DNA of 64,000 nt, from contig NZ_CP009928.1 in assembly GCF_001021975.1 (NCBI RefSeq), positions 3,104,001-3,168,000 on the forward strand, written 5' to 3'. Of the stretch, positions 53,693 through 63,017 are shown in pieces. A model generated the notes under the pieces. The model did no database searches. It had not been told where the DNA came from and was given only the letters and a program-made list of their open reading frames with translations. Both the position numbers and the translations under genes were made by a program. The stretch's first letter is position 1, and each line of letters begins with the position of its first letter. The stretch is from Chryseobacterium gallinarum. GTDB taxonomy: Bacteria; Bacteroidota; Bacteroidia; Flavobacteriales; Weeksellaceae.

Positions 53693-55471
53693 TTATTCCT
53701 GATGTTCGTACATCTTATTGTAAAGATCGATAAATTTCTCTTTTACGGCTTTTCTTTTCAGTTTAAGAGTCGGGGTCAGAAGTCCGGTTTCAATGCTCCA
53801 TACTTCAGGAGTCAGTTCAATTTTCTTGATTTTTTCCCAGTTCCCCAAATGTTCATTGATTCCGTCAATCTCTTTTTCAATTCTTTGTTTCAGTTCAGCA
53901 CTTTTTGCTATCTCTTCAGGAGTGGAGCCGATACTTATATTATTCCTCATGGCCCAGCTCTTTGCAAATTCAAAATCCGGCTGTACCAAAGCGCAAGGCA
54001 TTTTCTCACCGTCACCTACCACCATGATCTGTTCAATGAATTTAGAAGCTTTTGCAAGGTTTTCAATAGTCTGGGGGGCAATATATTTTCCGCCTGAAGT
54101 TTTAAACATTTCTTTTTTACGGTCGGTAATCTGTAAAAATCCGTCACTGTCTATATGACCGATATCTCCGGTTTTAAAATAACCCTCTTCGGTGAAAGCT
54201 TCGCGGGTCATTTCCTCATTTTTGAAGTATCCCTTGAAAACAGATGGCCCTTTTACTGTAATTTCACCATCTTCCTGGATTTTTACTTTTAAATTATCCA
54301 ATGGAATTCCTACAGTTCCTACTTTCATTTTTTCAAAACTGTTTACTGAAATTACCGGTGAAGTCTCCGTTAAACCATATCCTTCCAATATAGGAATTCC
54401 TGCATTCTGGAACATCAGGTTCAGTCGTGTGGATAATGCAGCCGATCCTGAGACCAAAGTGATAATTTCACCACCCAGTCCCTCTCTCCATTTTGAAAAT
54501 ACCAGTTTGTCGGCAATGATTTCCTGCAATCCGGAAGGCTTTGAAATTTCTTTCTTTTTGGTAATTAAATTGAGGGCCCAGAAGAATATTTTTGATTTCA
54601 ATCCGCCAGCGGAAGAACCTGTATTGTAAATCTTATCATATACTTTTTCTACCAATCTTGGTACTACCGTCATGTAGTGAGGTTTCACCTCTTTCACGTT
54701 TTCACCCATTTTCTCGATACTTTCGGCAAAATAAAGAGAAAAGCCGTTATACTGGTACAGGTAAAAAAGCATCCTTTCGAAAATATGACAAATAGGAAGG
54801 AAGCTCAATGCCCTGGTTTCTTTATAATCCAGGCTTTTTTTCTTGGGAATTCTTGGAATGGAGCCCAAAACATTGGATACAATATTATTATGGGTCAGCA
54901 TAACGCCCTTAGGTCTTCCGGTAGTTCCTGAAGTATAAATAATAGTGGCGAGATCTTCGGTATTAATGGCATTGGAAAGATCTTCCACCTCAATCTGTGT
55001 GGATTCATCCTTTCCCAGATCCAGGATTTCTCTCCAGTTAGCCGCTCCGCTTACATTATCAAAAGTGAAAATACCCTGAAGGCTGGGAATATTATGTTTC
55101 ACCTTCATCACTTTGTTGAGAAGGTCTTTATCGGAAACAAAACAGTATTGAATTTCGGCATTATTGAATATAAATTCATAATCTTCCGGTGAAATACTCG
55201 GATAAACCGGTACGGAAACCACACCTATCTGAGAAATCCCAAAATCCATTATAGCCCATTCTGTACGGGAATTGGTAGTGATCAGAGCGATCTTGTCACC
55301 CGGTTTTATGCCTAGCTTTAATAGTCCTCTGGATATCTTATTTCCCTCATTAATAAACTCCTGGGTAGAAGTTTTTTTCCATTCACCATGATACTTCGTC
55401 ACAAACATATCCATTTTAGGATATTTTTCTAAAGCGTAGTGTGGAATATCGAATAATCTCTTGATCGTCAT
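53693..55471 (-). CDS. long-chain fatty acid--CoA ligase (AMP-binding)
   Basis: A 592-residue adenylate-forming enzyme that activates fatty acids to acyl-CoA. It has the AMP-binding P-loop (TIIYTSGTTGRPKGVMLTHNN, about 175-193, shown split as YTSGTTGRPKG), the motif EGYGLTETSP near 365 and the hinge region TGDIGHIDSDGFLQITDRKKEMFKTSGGKY near 440-465. It looks like the FadD15/LACS type. It is transcribed away from the acyl-CoA dehydrogenase gene; both serve fatty acid use, so the 198-base divergent region may be jointly regulated. No clear promoter is visible. Confidence 0.93.
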   Translation of the reverse strand: MTIKRLFDIPHYALEKYPKMDMFVTKYHGEWKKTSTQEFINEGNKISRGLLKLGIKPGDKIALITTNSRTEWAIMDFGISQIGVVSVPVYPSISPEDYEFIFNNAEIQYCFVSDKDLLNKVMKVKHNIPSLQGIFTFDNVSGAANWREILDLGKDESTQIEVEDLSNAINTEDLATIIYTSGTTGRPKGVMLTHNNIVSNVLGSIPRIPKKKSLDYKETRALSFLPICHIFERMLFYLYQYNGFSLYFAESIEKMGENVKEVKPHYMTVVPRLVEKVYDKIYNTGSSAGGLKSKIFFWALNLITKKKEISKPSGLQEIIADKLVFSKWREGLGGEIITLVSGSAALSTRLNLMFQNAGIPILEGYGLTETSPVISVNSFEKMKVGTVGIPLDNLKVKIQEDGEITVKGPSVFKGYFKNEEMTREAFTEEGYFKTGDIGHIDSDGFLQITDRKKEMFKTSGGKYIAPQTIENLAKASKFIEQIMVVGDGEKMPCALVQPDFEFAKSWAMRNNISIGSTPEEIAKSAELKQRIEKEIDGINEHLGNWEKIKKIELTPEVWSIETGLLTPTLKLKRKAVKEKFIDLYNKMYEHQE

Positions 55472-55669
55472 GATTTTTTAAGTAATTTATAAAGAAATCT
55501 AAATATAAGCATTTTTTTTAATTGTAGACATCCGATTGTAATAATTGGGAATAAGTTCAATGTGTGCCATAATATGTGGCATCAGAACCTCTGCATTTTA
55601 CGGTTTCTAATTTCTTTTTCCTTATTTGCTCAAAAAGTGTAAATTTACGGCTATCTAATTAATTTTTTT

Positions 55670-56809
55670 ATGGACTTTAATTTATCGGAAGAACAGCTGA
55701 TGATTCAGCAGGCTGCAAGAGATTTTGCACAAAACGAACTATTACCTGGAGTTATTGAAAGAGACCGCGATCAGAAATTCCCTGCAGAACAGGTTAAGAA
55801 AATGGGAGAAATGGGACTTTTAGGAATGATGGTTGATCCAAAATACGGGGGTGCAGGTATGGACAGTGTGTCTTACGTTTTGGCCATGGAGGAGATCGCA
55901 AAAATAGATGCTTCTGCAGCAGTTGTAATGTCCGTAAACAACTCATTGGTTTGTGCCGGTCTTGAAAAATTTGCTTCTGAAGAGCAAAAAGTAAAATACC
56001 TTACTCCTCTGGCAAGCGGAAAGGTAATCGGAGCTTTTGCATTGTCTGAGCCTGAAGCAGGTTCTGATGCAACATCTCAGAAAACAACCGCAGAAGATAA
56101 AGGAGACTATTACCTTTTGAACGGGATCAAGAACTGGATTACCAATGGAGGTACGGCTTCTTATTATATTGTAATTGCACAAACGGATCCTGAAAAAAAG
56201 CATAAAGGAATCAACGCTTTCATCGTAGAAAGAGGATGGGAAGGTTTTGAAATAGGACCCAAAGAAGACAAATTGGGAATCAGAGGAAGTGATACCCACT
56301 CTTTAATTTTCAATAACGTAAAAGTTCCGAAGGAAAACAGAATCGGAGCAGACGGGTTTGGTTTCAATTTTGCAATGGCTGTACTGAACGGAGGTAGAAT
56401 AGGGATCGCTTCCCAGGCTTTAGGAATTGCTTCCGGGGCTTACGAACTGGCATTGAAATATGCAAAGACAAGAAAAGCGTTCAAAACTGAAATTATCAAC
56501 CATCAGGCGATTGCTTTCAAATTAGCTGATATGGCTACTCAGATTACTGCAGCAAGAATGTTGTGCTTCAAGGCAGCATGTGAAAAAGATGCAGGAAAAG
56601 ATATTTCTGAAAGCGGAGCGATGGCAAAACTATATGCTTCTCAGGTAGCAATGGATACCACTATTGAAGCTGTACAAATCCATGGCGGATACGGATACGT
56701 GAAAGAATACCACGTAGAAAGATTAATGAGAGATGCCAAGATCACTCAGATCTATGAAGGAACTTCTGAAATCCAGAAAATTGTGATCTCAAGAAGTATC
56801 GCAAAATAA
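55670..56809 (+). CDS. acyl-CoA dehydrogenase
   Basis: A 379-residue flavoenzyme that introduces the alpha-beta double bond into acyl-CoA. It has the ACAD signatures AFALSEPEAGSDA (about 123-135), WITNGG, and the C-terminal IQHxGGYGY-like IHGGYGYVKEY and the catalytic base region YEGTSEIQKIVI (Glu about 367). Length and sequence agree with short-chain/butyryl-type enzymes. A small membrane protein gene follows 24 bases after the stop codon. Confidence 0.95.
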   Translation: MDFNLSEEQLMIQQAARDFAQNELLPGVIERDRDQKFPAEQVKKMGEMGLLGMMVDPKYGGAGMDSVSYVLAMEEIAKIDASAAVVMSVNNSLVCAGLEKFASEEQKVKYLTPLASGKVIGAFALSEPEAGSDATSQKTTAEDKGDYYLLNGIKNWITNGGTASYYIVIAQTDPEKKHKGINAFIVERGWEGFEIGPKEDKLGIRGSDTHSLIFNNVKVPKENRIGADGFGFNFAMAVLNGGRIGIASQALGIASGAYELALKYAKTRKAFKTEIINHQAIAFKLADMATQITAARMLCFKAACEKDAGKDISESGAMAKLYASQVAMDTTIEAVQIHGGYGYVKEYHVERLMRDAKITQIYEGTSEIQKIVISRSIAK

Positions 56810-56833
56810 AAATATAATAAAACACACTTACCT

Positions 56834-57199
56834 ATGAAAAAATCTTTGTGGATTACCCTCGGTGTCGTACTGCTATTATTAGGAGTATTTGTATGGTATA
56901 AGTATTTCTTCGTTTTCGGAGAAGGAGTGAAGTCCGGATATCTGAACTATGCCATGAAAAAAGGCTATATCTTCAAAACCTATGAAGGTAAACTGATTCA
57001 GGAGGGTTTCGGGAAAGGAAAAACAGGAACCATTACAAGTTATGAGTTCGAATTTTCTGTAGATGACCCTGAAGTTTTCAAACAACTGGAAACCAACAGT
57101 GGCAAAACCTTTGACCTGCACTACAAAGAATATAATGGCGCTCTTCCCTGGAGAGGAAACACAAAATTTGTCGTAGACAAAGTAGTGAACATGAAATAA
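56834..57199 (+). CDS. hypothetical single-pass membrane protein
   Basis: A 121-residue protein with one N-terminal transmembrane helix (about 5-25, WITLGVVLLLLGVFVWYKYF) and a small soluble beta-rich domain (FKTYEGKLIQEGFG, YEFEFSVDD, LHYKEYNGALPWRGNTKFVVDKV). The soluble part should be periplasmic. Related flavobacterial proteins are sometimes mislabelled 6-phosphogluconate dehydrogenase, but nothing like that enzyme is present. It lies 24 bases after the acyl-CoA dehydrogenase gene and ends with a strong terminator, so it is likely the second gene of that transcript. Confidence 0.75.
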   Translation: MKKSLWITLGVVLLLLGVFVWYKYFFVFGEGVKSGYLNYAMKKGYIFKTYEGKLIQEGFGKGKTGTITSYEFEFSVDDPEVFKQLETNSGKTFDLHYKEYNGALPWRGNTKFVVDKVVNMK

Positions 57200-57201
57200 T
57201 T

Positions 57202-57234
57202 AAAAGGCTTCCGTTTTGGAGGCCTTTTCTTTTT
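57202..57234 (+). terminator. terminator of the acyl-CoA dehydrogenase transcript
   Basis: Eleven-base stem (57202-57212 with 57218-57228, one G-T pair, loop GTTTT) followed by a T-rich run. Confidence 0.88.
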
Positions 57235-57237
57235 AGG

Positions 57238-57314
57238 AGCTTTTCCCGCTATCCACTCATACTCCTCGCGCCAGGCTGAGTCTAATCATGCTGCGGGGTA
57301 ACCGTTACTATCGG
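57238..57314. repeat. GC-richer remnant of an intergenic repeat element (tentative)
   Basis: A block that begins GAGCTTTTCCCGCTATCC and ends CTATCGGGCTATT is clearly richer in G and C than its surroundings, codes for nothing, and sits directly after a terminator. Similar CCCGCTATCC...ATCGGGCT elements recur between genes in Chryseobacterium-like genomes as far as I recall. Only one copy is in this window. Confidence 0.35.
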
Positions 57315-57451
57315 GCTATTTTAATAAGTAACAAGGAAGTAATGAATTGTGTTTTTTTTACATCATAGCTTTGTATCTTAACTTATCTTAAAAACTTCCC
57401 ATTCTCTTATACATAAAAAGATCTGTGAAAATCCGTGCCATTTATGACTTA

Positions 57452-57482
57452 AAATAAAAAATCCATCACAAGGATGGATTTT
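57452..57482 (-). terminator. terminator of the DUF4349 lipoprotein gene
   Basis: Ten-base AAAATCCATC stem with its complement, five-base loop, followed in the minus direction by a T run. Confidence 0.78.
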
Positions 57483-57488
57483 GAAATT

Positions 57489-58436
57489 CTAGTGAGAATC
57501 CTGATCAGGAATATTATTGTTTTTCTTCTTTTTATAAAAATAGTATCCAATACCGCCAACCAGAAACACCGGCCATAAGGGAAGAAGAAAAAGAACGATG
57601 GAAGTAACCACATCCCAGCCGGATTCAATAGCGGCTAATGATTTTCCGCCAAAAGTATCAGGTTCCTTTTCAGCTTCAGTTTTACCTGTGATATTAACAT
57701 CAATGCTGCAGATGGTGTTATCTGTATAATTACGTCCTGTAACCTGAATGTCTCTGGTTTCAATATCTCCAATATTGCTGTTTAAAGCTTCCATTAATCC
57801 ATCAAAATGCTGAATAGGAACTTTGATATTCAAACTGTAAACTTTTTGATTTTTATCACGTGGATTAGCCGGTTCAATATAAGACTGGTTTTCACTTTTA
57901 ACATATCCATTGTTTTTGATGGCTTCTTCTCTGATGATTTCTTTTACCGTTTCAGCATTATCAGCTCTTACCACAAGATAGCCTGTTTTTACCATTTTAT
58001 CTTTCGGTATATTCAGTTCATAGCTGTCGTTTTTAGGTTTTTCTTTGTAAATGATTTTGGTTTCTTTAATCATTTTAGGTGCTTGAACGTTTGTCGCAAC
58101 CTTCTCAGATTGCTTCGCTGCAGAATCTTTTTTCTCAATTTTTGACTCCAGTTTTGTAGATGTAATTTTATCAGATAGAGAATCTACCATTTTGGATGTG
58201 CTTTCTATTTTCTCCTGAATATCATTTTTAGCTCCTTCAATATCTTTTATTCTGATACTTGCAGAATCAAGGACATTATTGGCTGTTTTACCGGCATTAT
58301 CAATAGCGTCTGAAGCAACAGAAGCTGTACTGTCTATACTGTTGGCAGCTTCTTCCAATTTAGATTGCGAAATCCCACCTTTTTTACAGGCAATAAAAGA
58401 ACCTGAAATAGCAATGAGTAATATGAACTTTTTCAT
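57489..58436 (-). CDS. DUF4349 domain lipoprotein
   Basis: A 315-residue lipoprotein when started at the ATG at 58436, which gives the lipobox FIAC (Cys17). An in-frame ATG 33 bases upstream would put unsuitable residues before the signal. Residues 20-140 are low-complexity and probably coiled. The DUF4349 domain runs from about 150 to 300: KMVKTGYLVVRADNAE, YSLNIKVPIQHFDGLMEAL, DIETRDIQVTGRNYTD, and then a transmembrane helix (LFLLPLWPVFLVGGIGYYF) and a basic tail. The long coiled-coil insert found in many DUF4349 proteins is missing. Function is unknown. Confidence 0.83.
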   Translation of the reverse strand: MKKFILLIAISGSFIACKKGGISQSKLEEAANSIDSTASVASDAIDNAGKTANNVLDSASIRIKDIEGAKNDIQEKIESTSKMVDSLSDKITSTKLESKIEKKDSAAKQSEKVATNVQAPKMIKETKIIYKEKPKNDSYELNIPKDKMVKTGYLVVRADNAETVKEIIREEAIKNNGYVKSENQSYIEPANPRDKNQKVYSLNIKVPIQHFDGLMEALNSNIGDIETRDIQVTGRNYTDNTICSIDVNITGKTEAEKEPDTFGGKSLAAIESGWDVVTSIVLFLLPLWPVFLVGGIGYYFYKKKKNNNIPDQDSH

Positions 58437-58767
58437 AATATTATTTTTTGATGAAGTAAAATTAGTCATGAAGCTTCTTAAGCACTTGTAAATGAAATGT
58501 ATTCTAATCGTAAAATTGTAACTGTATTATTTTCAGTATTTTGTATTTGTTTTACAAGAGATTTACAAATGTTTTATACCAGATATTAGATTTTGAACAT
58601 TCCAATAATAACAAATACCATAATTGAATATGTGATAATTCCCTTTCTCCGGAGGATGTCAAAAATTCTTTGAATTTTTGATGGTTAAGTATGATCAAAA
58701 AAAATCCGCAGAACAATTTCCGCGGATATATCTTTTAACATTTGCCCTTTCGCAAATTCACTTTTAA
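58437..58767. other. intergenic region between DUF4349 gene and prfC
   Basis: 331 AT-rich bases without an ORF. A 9-bp inverted repeat CAAAAATTC (58660-58668 with 58672-58680) and the prfC terminator hairpin (58697-58726) are present. No TAnnTTTG promoter for the DUF4349 gene is recognisable. Confidence 0.55.
58697..58726 (-). terminator. probable terminator of prfC
   Basis: Six-base ATCCGC stem with its complement, extended imperfectly, followed in the minus direction by an eight-base T run. Confidence 0.65.
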
Positions 58768-60363
58768 TTAGTTTTCCCTGAATTCACTGATAAAATGAAG
58801 TTTCACATTCGGGAATTTTTCCTGGGTCATATGAATAGTAAACGAAGAATCAGCAAGGAATACCAGTTGATTATACTTATCTCTGGCAAGAAACCTCTGC
58901 TTTAATCTTGCAAATTCTTTGAATTCCTCTGACTTTTCATCGGCTTCCACCCAACATGCCTTATGCACGGAAAGTGGTTCATAAGTACATTTAGCACCAT
59001 ATTCATGCTCAAGACGGTACTGGATCACTTCGTACTGAAGCGCCCCTACGGTACCGATGATCTTTCTTCCGTTCATTTCCAGGGTAAATAGCTGTGCAAC
59101 CCCTTCATCCATAAGCTGGTCAATACCTTTTGCCAGTTGTTTGGCTTTCAATGGATCACTGTTATTGATATAACGGAAGTGTTCAGGAGAGAAGCTAGGA
59201 ATCCCTTTAAAGCTAAGCTTTTCACCGGCAGTAAGCGTATCACCGATTCTGAAGCTTCCTGTATCATGAAGACCTACAATATCCCCCGGAAAACTTTCCT
59301 CTACCACCTCCTTTTTATCGGCAAAGAACGCATTGGGCGAAGAGAATTTCATCTTTTTACCTTCCCTTACCAGCAGATAGTTTTCATTTCTTTTGAATGT
59401 TCCGGAAACAATTTTCACGAAAGCCAGTCTGTCCCTGTGCTTAGGATCCATATTAGCATGGATTTTAAAAACAAACCCCGTGAAAGCATTTTCTTCTGGC
59501 TTTACCAGACGGGTATCACTTTCTTTTGGCTGTGGCATCGGAGCAATATCAATAAAGGCATCCAGTAATTCACGAACTCCAAAATTATTTAAAGCAGAAC
59601 CGAAGAAAACCGGCTGCAAATTACCTTTCATATAATCTTCACGATTGAATTCAGGGTAAACGGATTGGACCAGGTCCAGTTCTTCCCTTAAAGTATTAGC
59701 GGCTTTTTCACCAATCACTTCATCAATTGAAGGATCATTAATATCATCAAACTTAATAGAATCTCCAACTTTCTGTTTTTTCTCTTCTAAAAATAACTGA
59801 ATATTGTTTTCCCAGATATTATAAATTCCCTGAAAATCATTTCCCATACCAATTGGTAAAGAAAGCGGACAAACTGTTAAGCCTAATTTTTGTTCCACTT
59901 CATCCAGCAGATCAAAGGCATCCTTACCTTCACGGTCAAGCTTATTGATGAATACCAGCATCGGAATGTTTCTCATCCGGCATACCTGAACCAGTTTTTC
60001 AGTCTGTTCTTCCACCCCTTTTGCAACGTCAATAACAACAATTACCGAATCTACAGCCGTTAAAGTCCTGTAGGTATCCTCAGCAAAATCTTTGTGCCCG
60101 GGAGTATCAAGGATGTTTATTTTGTGATCTCTATATTCAAAAGCCAATACGGACGTTGCTACAGAGATCCCTCTCTGTCTTTCAATTTCCATAAAGTCGG
60201 AAGTAGCTCCTTTTTTTATTTTATTGGATTTTACCGCACCCGCTTCCTGGATGGCCCCTCCGAAAAGAAGTAGCTTTTCAGTAAGGGTTGTCTTTCCTGC
60301 ATCCGGGTGAGAGATGATTCCAAAAGTTTTTCTTTTTTGTATTTCTTTGATTAAGTCTGACAT
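58768..60363 (-). CDS. prfC: peptide chain release factor 3
   Basis: RF3 is the GTPase that removes RF1/RF2 from the ribosome after termination. With the ATG at 60363 the protein has 531 residues, the usual size. The G1 motif is SHPDAGKTT (about 18-26), the switch II region has DTPGHKDFAEDTYRTL and the G4 motif is NKLD. The RF3-specific C-terminal domain has GALQYEVIQYRLEHEYGA. An in-frame ATG at 60411 gives a non-conserved extension and would lie upstream of, or inside, a -7 box (TAAATTTG, 60409-60416), so I chose the later start. The partner prfB is in this window at 15071. Confidence 0.95.
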   Translation of the reverse strand: MSDLIKEIQKRKTFGIISHPDAGKTTLTEKLLLFGGAIQEAGAVKSNKIKKGATSDFMEIERQRGISVATSVLAFEYRDHKINILDTPGHKDFAEDTYRTLTAVDSVIVVIDVAKGVEEQTEKLVQVCRMRNIPMLVFINKLDREGKDAFDLLDEVEQKLGLTVCPLSLPIGMGNDFQGIYNIWENNIQLFLEEKKQKVGDSIKFDDINDPSIDEVIGEKAANTLREELDLVQSVYPEFNREDYMKGNLQPVFFGSALNNFGVRELLDAFIDIAPMPQPKESDTRLVKPEENAFTGFVFKIHANMDPKHRDRLAFVKIVSGTFKRNENYLLVREGKKMKFSSPNAFFADKKEVVEESFPGDIVGLHDTGSFRIGDTLTAGEKLSFKGIPSFSPEHFRYINNSDPLKAKQLAKGIDQLMDEGVAQLFTLEMNGRKIIGTVGALQYEVIQYRLEHEYGAKCTYEPLSVHKACWVEADEKSEEFKEFARLKQRFLARDKYNQLVFLADSSFTIHMTQEKFPNVKLHFISEFREN

Positions 60364-60528
60364 ATCGTATTTTGAAGTTGCAAAAATCGTGATTTTTTGT
60401 GAGGTTTTCAAATTTAAATTGCGACAATGCTTACCAGATAGGAGAGCAGTGGGTAGAATCGTTAAAACTAAACGATGGAAAGCAGCAGGGTAATTTTAGT
60501 TTGGCAATCTAAGTATTTCCTTTTTTAG

Positions 60529-60559
60529 TTGTCTGTAGCTATCAAAAAAATTATCTTTG
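60529..60559 (+). promoter_or_regulatory. promoter of the CPBP protease gene
   Basis: TTG (60529-60531), 20-base spacer, TATCTTTG (60552-60559), 25 bases before the ATG. Confidence 0.65.
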
Positions 60560-60584
60560 TTTCCATAAATTTTTACAGAAAAGA

Positions 60585-61415
60585 ATGGAAAATAGCAGAT
60601 ATCCGAAGTTTACCTTCACGTGGTTAGGCGCTGTTACTTTAGTGGTGGGTTTATTTGTAGGAACTATGGCCGTTTCCCTATTCAGTACTTTTTGGAAAGT
60701 GATTTTCAAGGAGAATCTGGAGCTCAAAGAATGGTTCCTTATGGTGGCTAATTCTGTAGGATTTCTTACGGCAATTGCATTTTTCGATTTTTTTATTGTA
60801 AGGCGTACTACCCATATGAAGCTGAATTTCAATTTCTCTTCTGTTAATTTTTATACTTACCTTCTTGTATTTCCTATGATGGCCGGGATGATGTTTATTT
60901 CAGAATTTATTACGGCTCAGATTCCTACAACGGGACCTTTTTGGGGAGACTTTTATGAGTATTTTGTACGGCTTATGGATCAGCTGACGGATGACCCTGT
61001 TGTAATGCTTATTATGACAGTAGTTATGGCTTCTGTTTTTGAAGAAATTATCTTCAGGGGAATTATCCAGAAGGGACTGATCAATAAAGGTATTGCTCCA
61101 TGGAAGGCTATTGTATATGCTTCGGTAATCTTTGGAGTGGTTCACGGAAATCCATGGCAGTTTATCAGTGCTGTATTGCTGGGATGTGTCCTGGGTTTGG
61201 TATATTATAAAACAAAATCCCTGCTGATCCCGATGTTACTGCATGGATTTAATAATCTGACCCTTTCATTATTGGTTATTTACGGTAAAAACGAAAGCTT
61301 TGCGCAAGCTTTTAAGGTATCAGAATGGTTGATATTAGCTATAGGGCTTGTACTTTTTTCTTTATTTTATTATCTGTTTATGAAAAAATACAAAGTACAT
61401 TACATTGAAATGTAG
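60585..61415 (+). CDS. CPBP family intramembrane metalloprotease
   Basis: A 276-residue membrane protein with about seven hydrophobic segments. It carries the CAAX-protease/bacteriocin-processing (Abi) motifs: EEIIFRG (about 157-163) for the catalytic Glu-Glu-Arg, FGVVHG near 185 and LLHGFNN near 222, which supply the metal-binding histidines. Bacterial members cleave or modify membrane-bound substrates of mostly unknown identity. It has its own promoter and stands 42 bases before rdgB, which may be read through. Confidence 0.92.
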   Translation: MENSRYPKFTFTWLGAVTLVVGLFVGTMAVSLFSTFWKVIFKENLELKEWFLMVANSVGFLTAIAFFDFFIVRRTTHMKLNFNFSSVNFYTYLLVFPMMAGMMFISEFITAQIPTTGPFWGDFYEYFVRLMDQLTDDPVVMLIMTVVMASVFEEIIFRGIIQKGLINKGIAPWKAIVYASVIFGVVHGNPWQFISAVLLGCVLGLVYYKTKSLLIPMLLHGFNNLTLSLLVIYGKNESFAQAFKVSEWLILAIGLVLFSLFYYLFMKKYKVHYIEM

Positions 61416-61457
61416 CCAGCCGAATTAAAAAAAGTAAAATTGAAAATGAATATAGAA

Positions 61458-62033
61458 ATGGAATTATTAGTAGCCACTCACAACGAACATAAAAAAGAAG
61501 AGATCCAGCAGATTCTGGGGCATGATTGTAGGGTGAAAAGCCTTACGGATTATAACATTCATGAAGAAATTGTAGAGGATGGAGATTCTTTTCATGCCAA
61601 TGCCCTGATTAAAGCAAAATATTGCTTTGAAAAAACAGGAATTCCCAGTCTGGGAGATGACAGCGGTTTGGTAGTGGAAGCACTGGACGGAAGACCGGGA
61701 ATATTCTCCGCCCGTTATGCCGGAGATCATGATTTTGCCAGGAACATTGAAAAAGTGTTGGAAGAAATGCAGGGGATAGAAAACAGAAAAGCATACTTTA
61801 TTACTGTTTTATGCTATTATGATGAAAATGGGGCCCAATATTTTGAGGGAAGGGTATATGGAAATTTGCTGACTGAAAATAAAGGACTTAAAGGATTCGG
61901 GTATGACCCTATTTTCGTGCCTGAAGGCTATGAAAAAACTTTTGCAGAAATGAATCCGGAAGACAAAAACAAAATCAGCCACCGTAAACAGGCATTAGAC
62001 TTATTGATGGATTTTTTAAAAGTGACAGATTAA
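61458..62033 (+). CDS. rdgB: non-canonical purine NTP pyrophosphatase (dITP/XTP)
   Basis: A 191-residue Ham1/RdgB enzyme that hydrolyses dITP, XTP and related triphosphates to keep them out of nucleic acids. The N-terminal LLVATHNEHKKEEI, the catalytic GDDSGLVVEALDGRPGIFSARYAG and FGYDPIFVPEG are present. I chose the ATG at 61458, which begins the conserved MELLVATHN; in-frame TTG (61440) and ATG (61446) codons upstream add six or four non-conserved residues. It follows the CPBP gene and may be co-transcribed. Confidence 0.95.
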   Translation: MELLVATHNEHKKEEIQQILGHDCRVKSLTDYNIHEEIVEDGDSFHANALIKAKYCFEKTGIPSLGDDSGLVVEALDGRPGIFSARYAGDHDFARNIEKVLEEMQGIENRKAYFITVLCYYDENGAQYFEGRVYGNLLTENKGLKGFGYDPIFVPEGYEKTFAEMNPEDKNKISHRKQALDLLMDFLKVTD

Positions 62034-62101
62034 TTTTAATTATATAGATCAACTATCCATTTATATTTTCTGTTGTACATTTGTTATCATAAACTATTGA
62101 T

Positions 62102-63016
62102 TTGAGCACTTATTTAACGATATTAGGTTTTAATTCAGCAATCCCGACCATCAATTCTTCCCCTACGGCACAGCTGCTGGAAATGGAAGAAAGACACTTC
62201 CTGATTGATTGTGGAGAAGGCACCCAGGTTCAGCTGAGAAAAGCAAAAGCAAGATTTTCAAAAATCAACCATATTTTCATTTCCCATCTTCACGGGGATC
62301 ATTGCTTCGGGCTTCCCGGGCTTATTGCGTCGTTCCGTCTTTTAGGAAGAGAAAACCCGTTGCATGTTTACGGGCCTAAAGGAATTAAAAAGATGCTCGA
62401 AACCATTTTTCAGATTACTGAAACACATCGCGGTTTTGAAGTAGTGTATCATGAACTGGACAAAGAGTATTCAGAAAAAATTTATGAAGATAACAGGGTG
62501 GAAGTCTATACGATTCCCTTAGATCACAGGATTTATTGTAACGGTTACCTTTTTAAGGAAAAACCCAAAGAAAGGCATCTTAATATGAAAGAGATTGCCA
62601 AGTACAGTGAAATAGAAACCTGTGACTATCATCATATAAAAGCAGGAAAAGATTTTGTTCTGAGTGATGGCTATGTACTTAAAAATGAGATTTTAACAAT
62701 TGATCCCGCTCCACCGGTATCATATGCATTTTGCAGTGATTCCCGTTATCTCGAAAGTATTATTCCAATTATTAAAAATGTAACGGTGCTGTATCATGAG
62801 TCCACATTTTTGCATGATCTGAAAGAAATGGCAGATTATACAGGGCATTCCACCGCGCTGGAGGCAGCAATGATTGCCCAGAAAGCACAGGCGGGAAAAC
62901 TGATACTGGGACATTTTTCCAACAGATATGCCGATTTGACTGTATTTACAGATGAAGCAAGAAACATTTTTCCGAATACATTTTTGCCCAAGGCGTTGGA
63001 AAGTGTAAAAATTTAA
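62102..63016 (+). CDS. rnz: ribonuclease Z
   Basis: A 304-residue metallo-beta-lactamase-fold endonuclease that trims tRNA 3' trailers. The zinc-binding motif HLHGDH is at 62-67, preceded by FLIDCGEGTQVQLRK, and later ligands lie in YHESTFLHD and GHFSNRY. The start codon is TTG, in the conserved sequence MSTYLTILGFNSAIPT; there is no ATG that fits. A -7 box TACATTTG at 62076-62083 lies 18 bases before it. The TIGR02757 gene begins one base after its stop codon. Confidence 0.95.
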   Translation: MSTYLTILGFNSAIPTINSSPTAQLLEMEERHFLIDCGEGTQVQLRKAKARFSKINHIFISHLHGDHCFGLPGLIASFRLLGRENPLHVYGPKGIKKMLETIFQITETHRGFEVVYHELDKEYSEKIYEDNRVEVYTIPLDHRIYCNGYLFKEKPKERHLNMKEIAKYSEIETCDYHHIKAGKDFVLSDGYVLKNEILTIDPAPPVSYAFCSDSRYLESIIPIIKNVTVLYHESTFLHDLKEMADYTGHSTALEAAMIAQKAQAGKLILGHFSNRYADLTVFTDEARNIFPNTFLPKALESVKI

Positions 63017-63017
63017 G

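Noticed and set aside
54192..54629. 145-codon plus ORF opposite the acyl-CoA ligase gene
   Set aside because: Antisense shadow of a clear AMP-binding enzyme.
60364..60411. Upstream ATG of prfC
   Set aside because: The extension is unlike RF3 and overlaps a possible -7 box at 60409-60416; MSDLIKEIQKRK at 60363 is the expected N-terminus.
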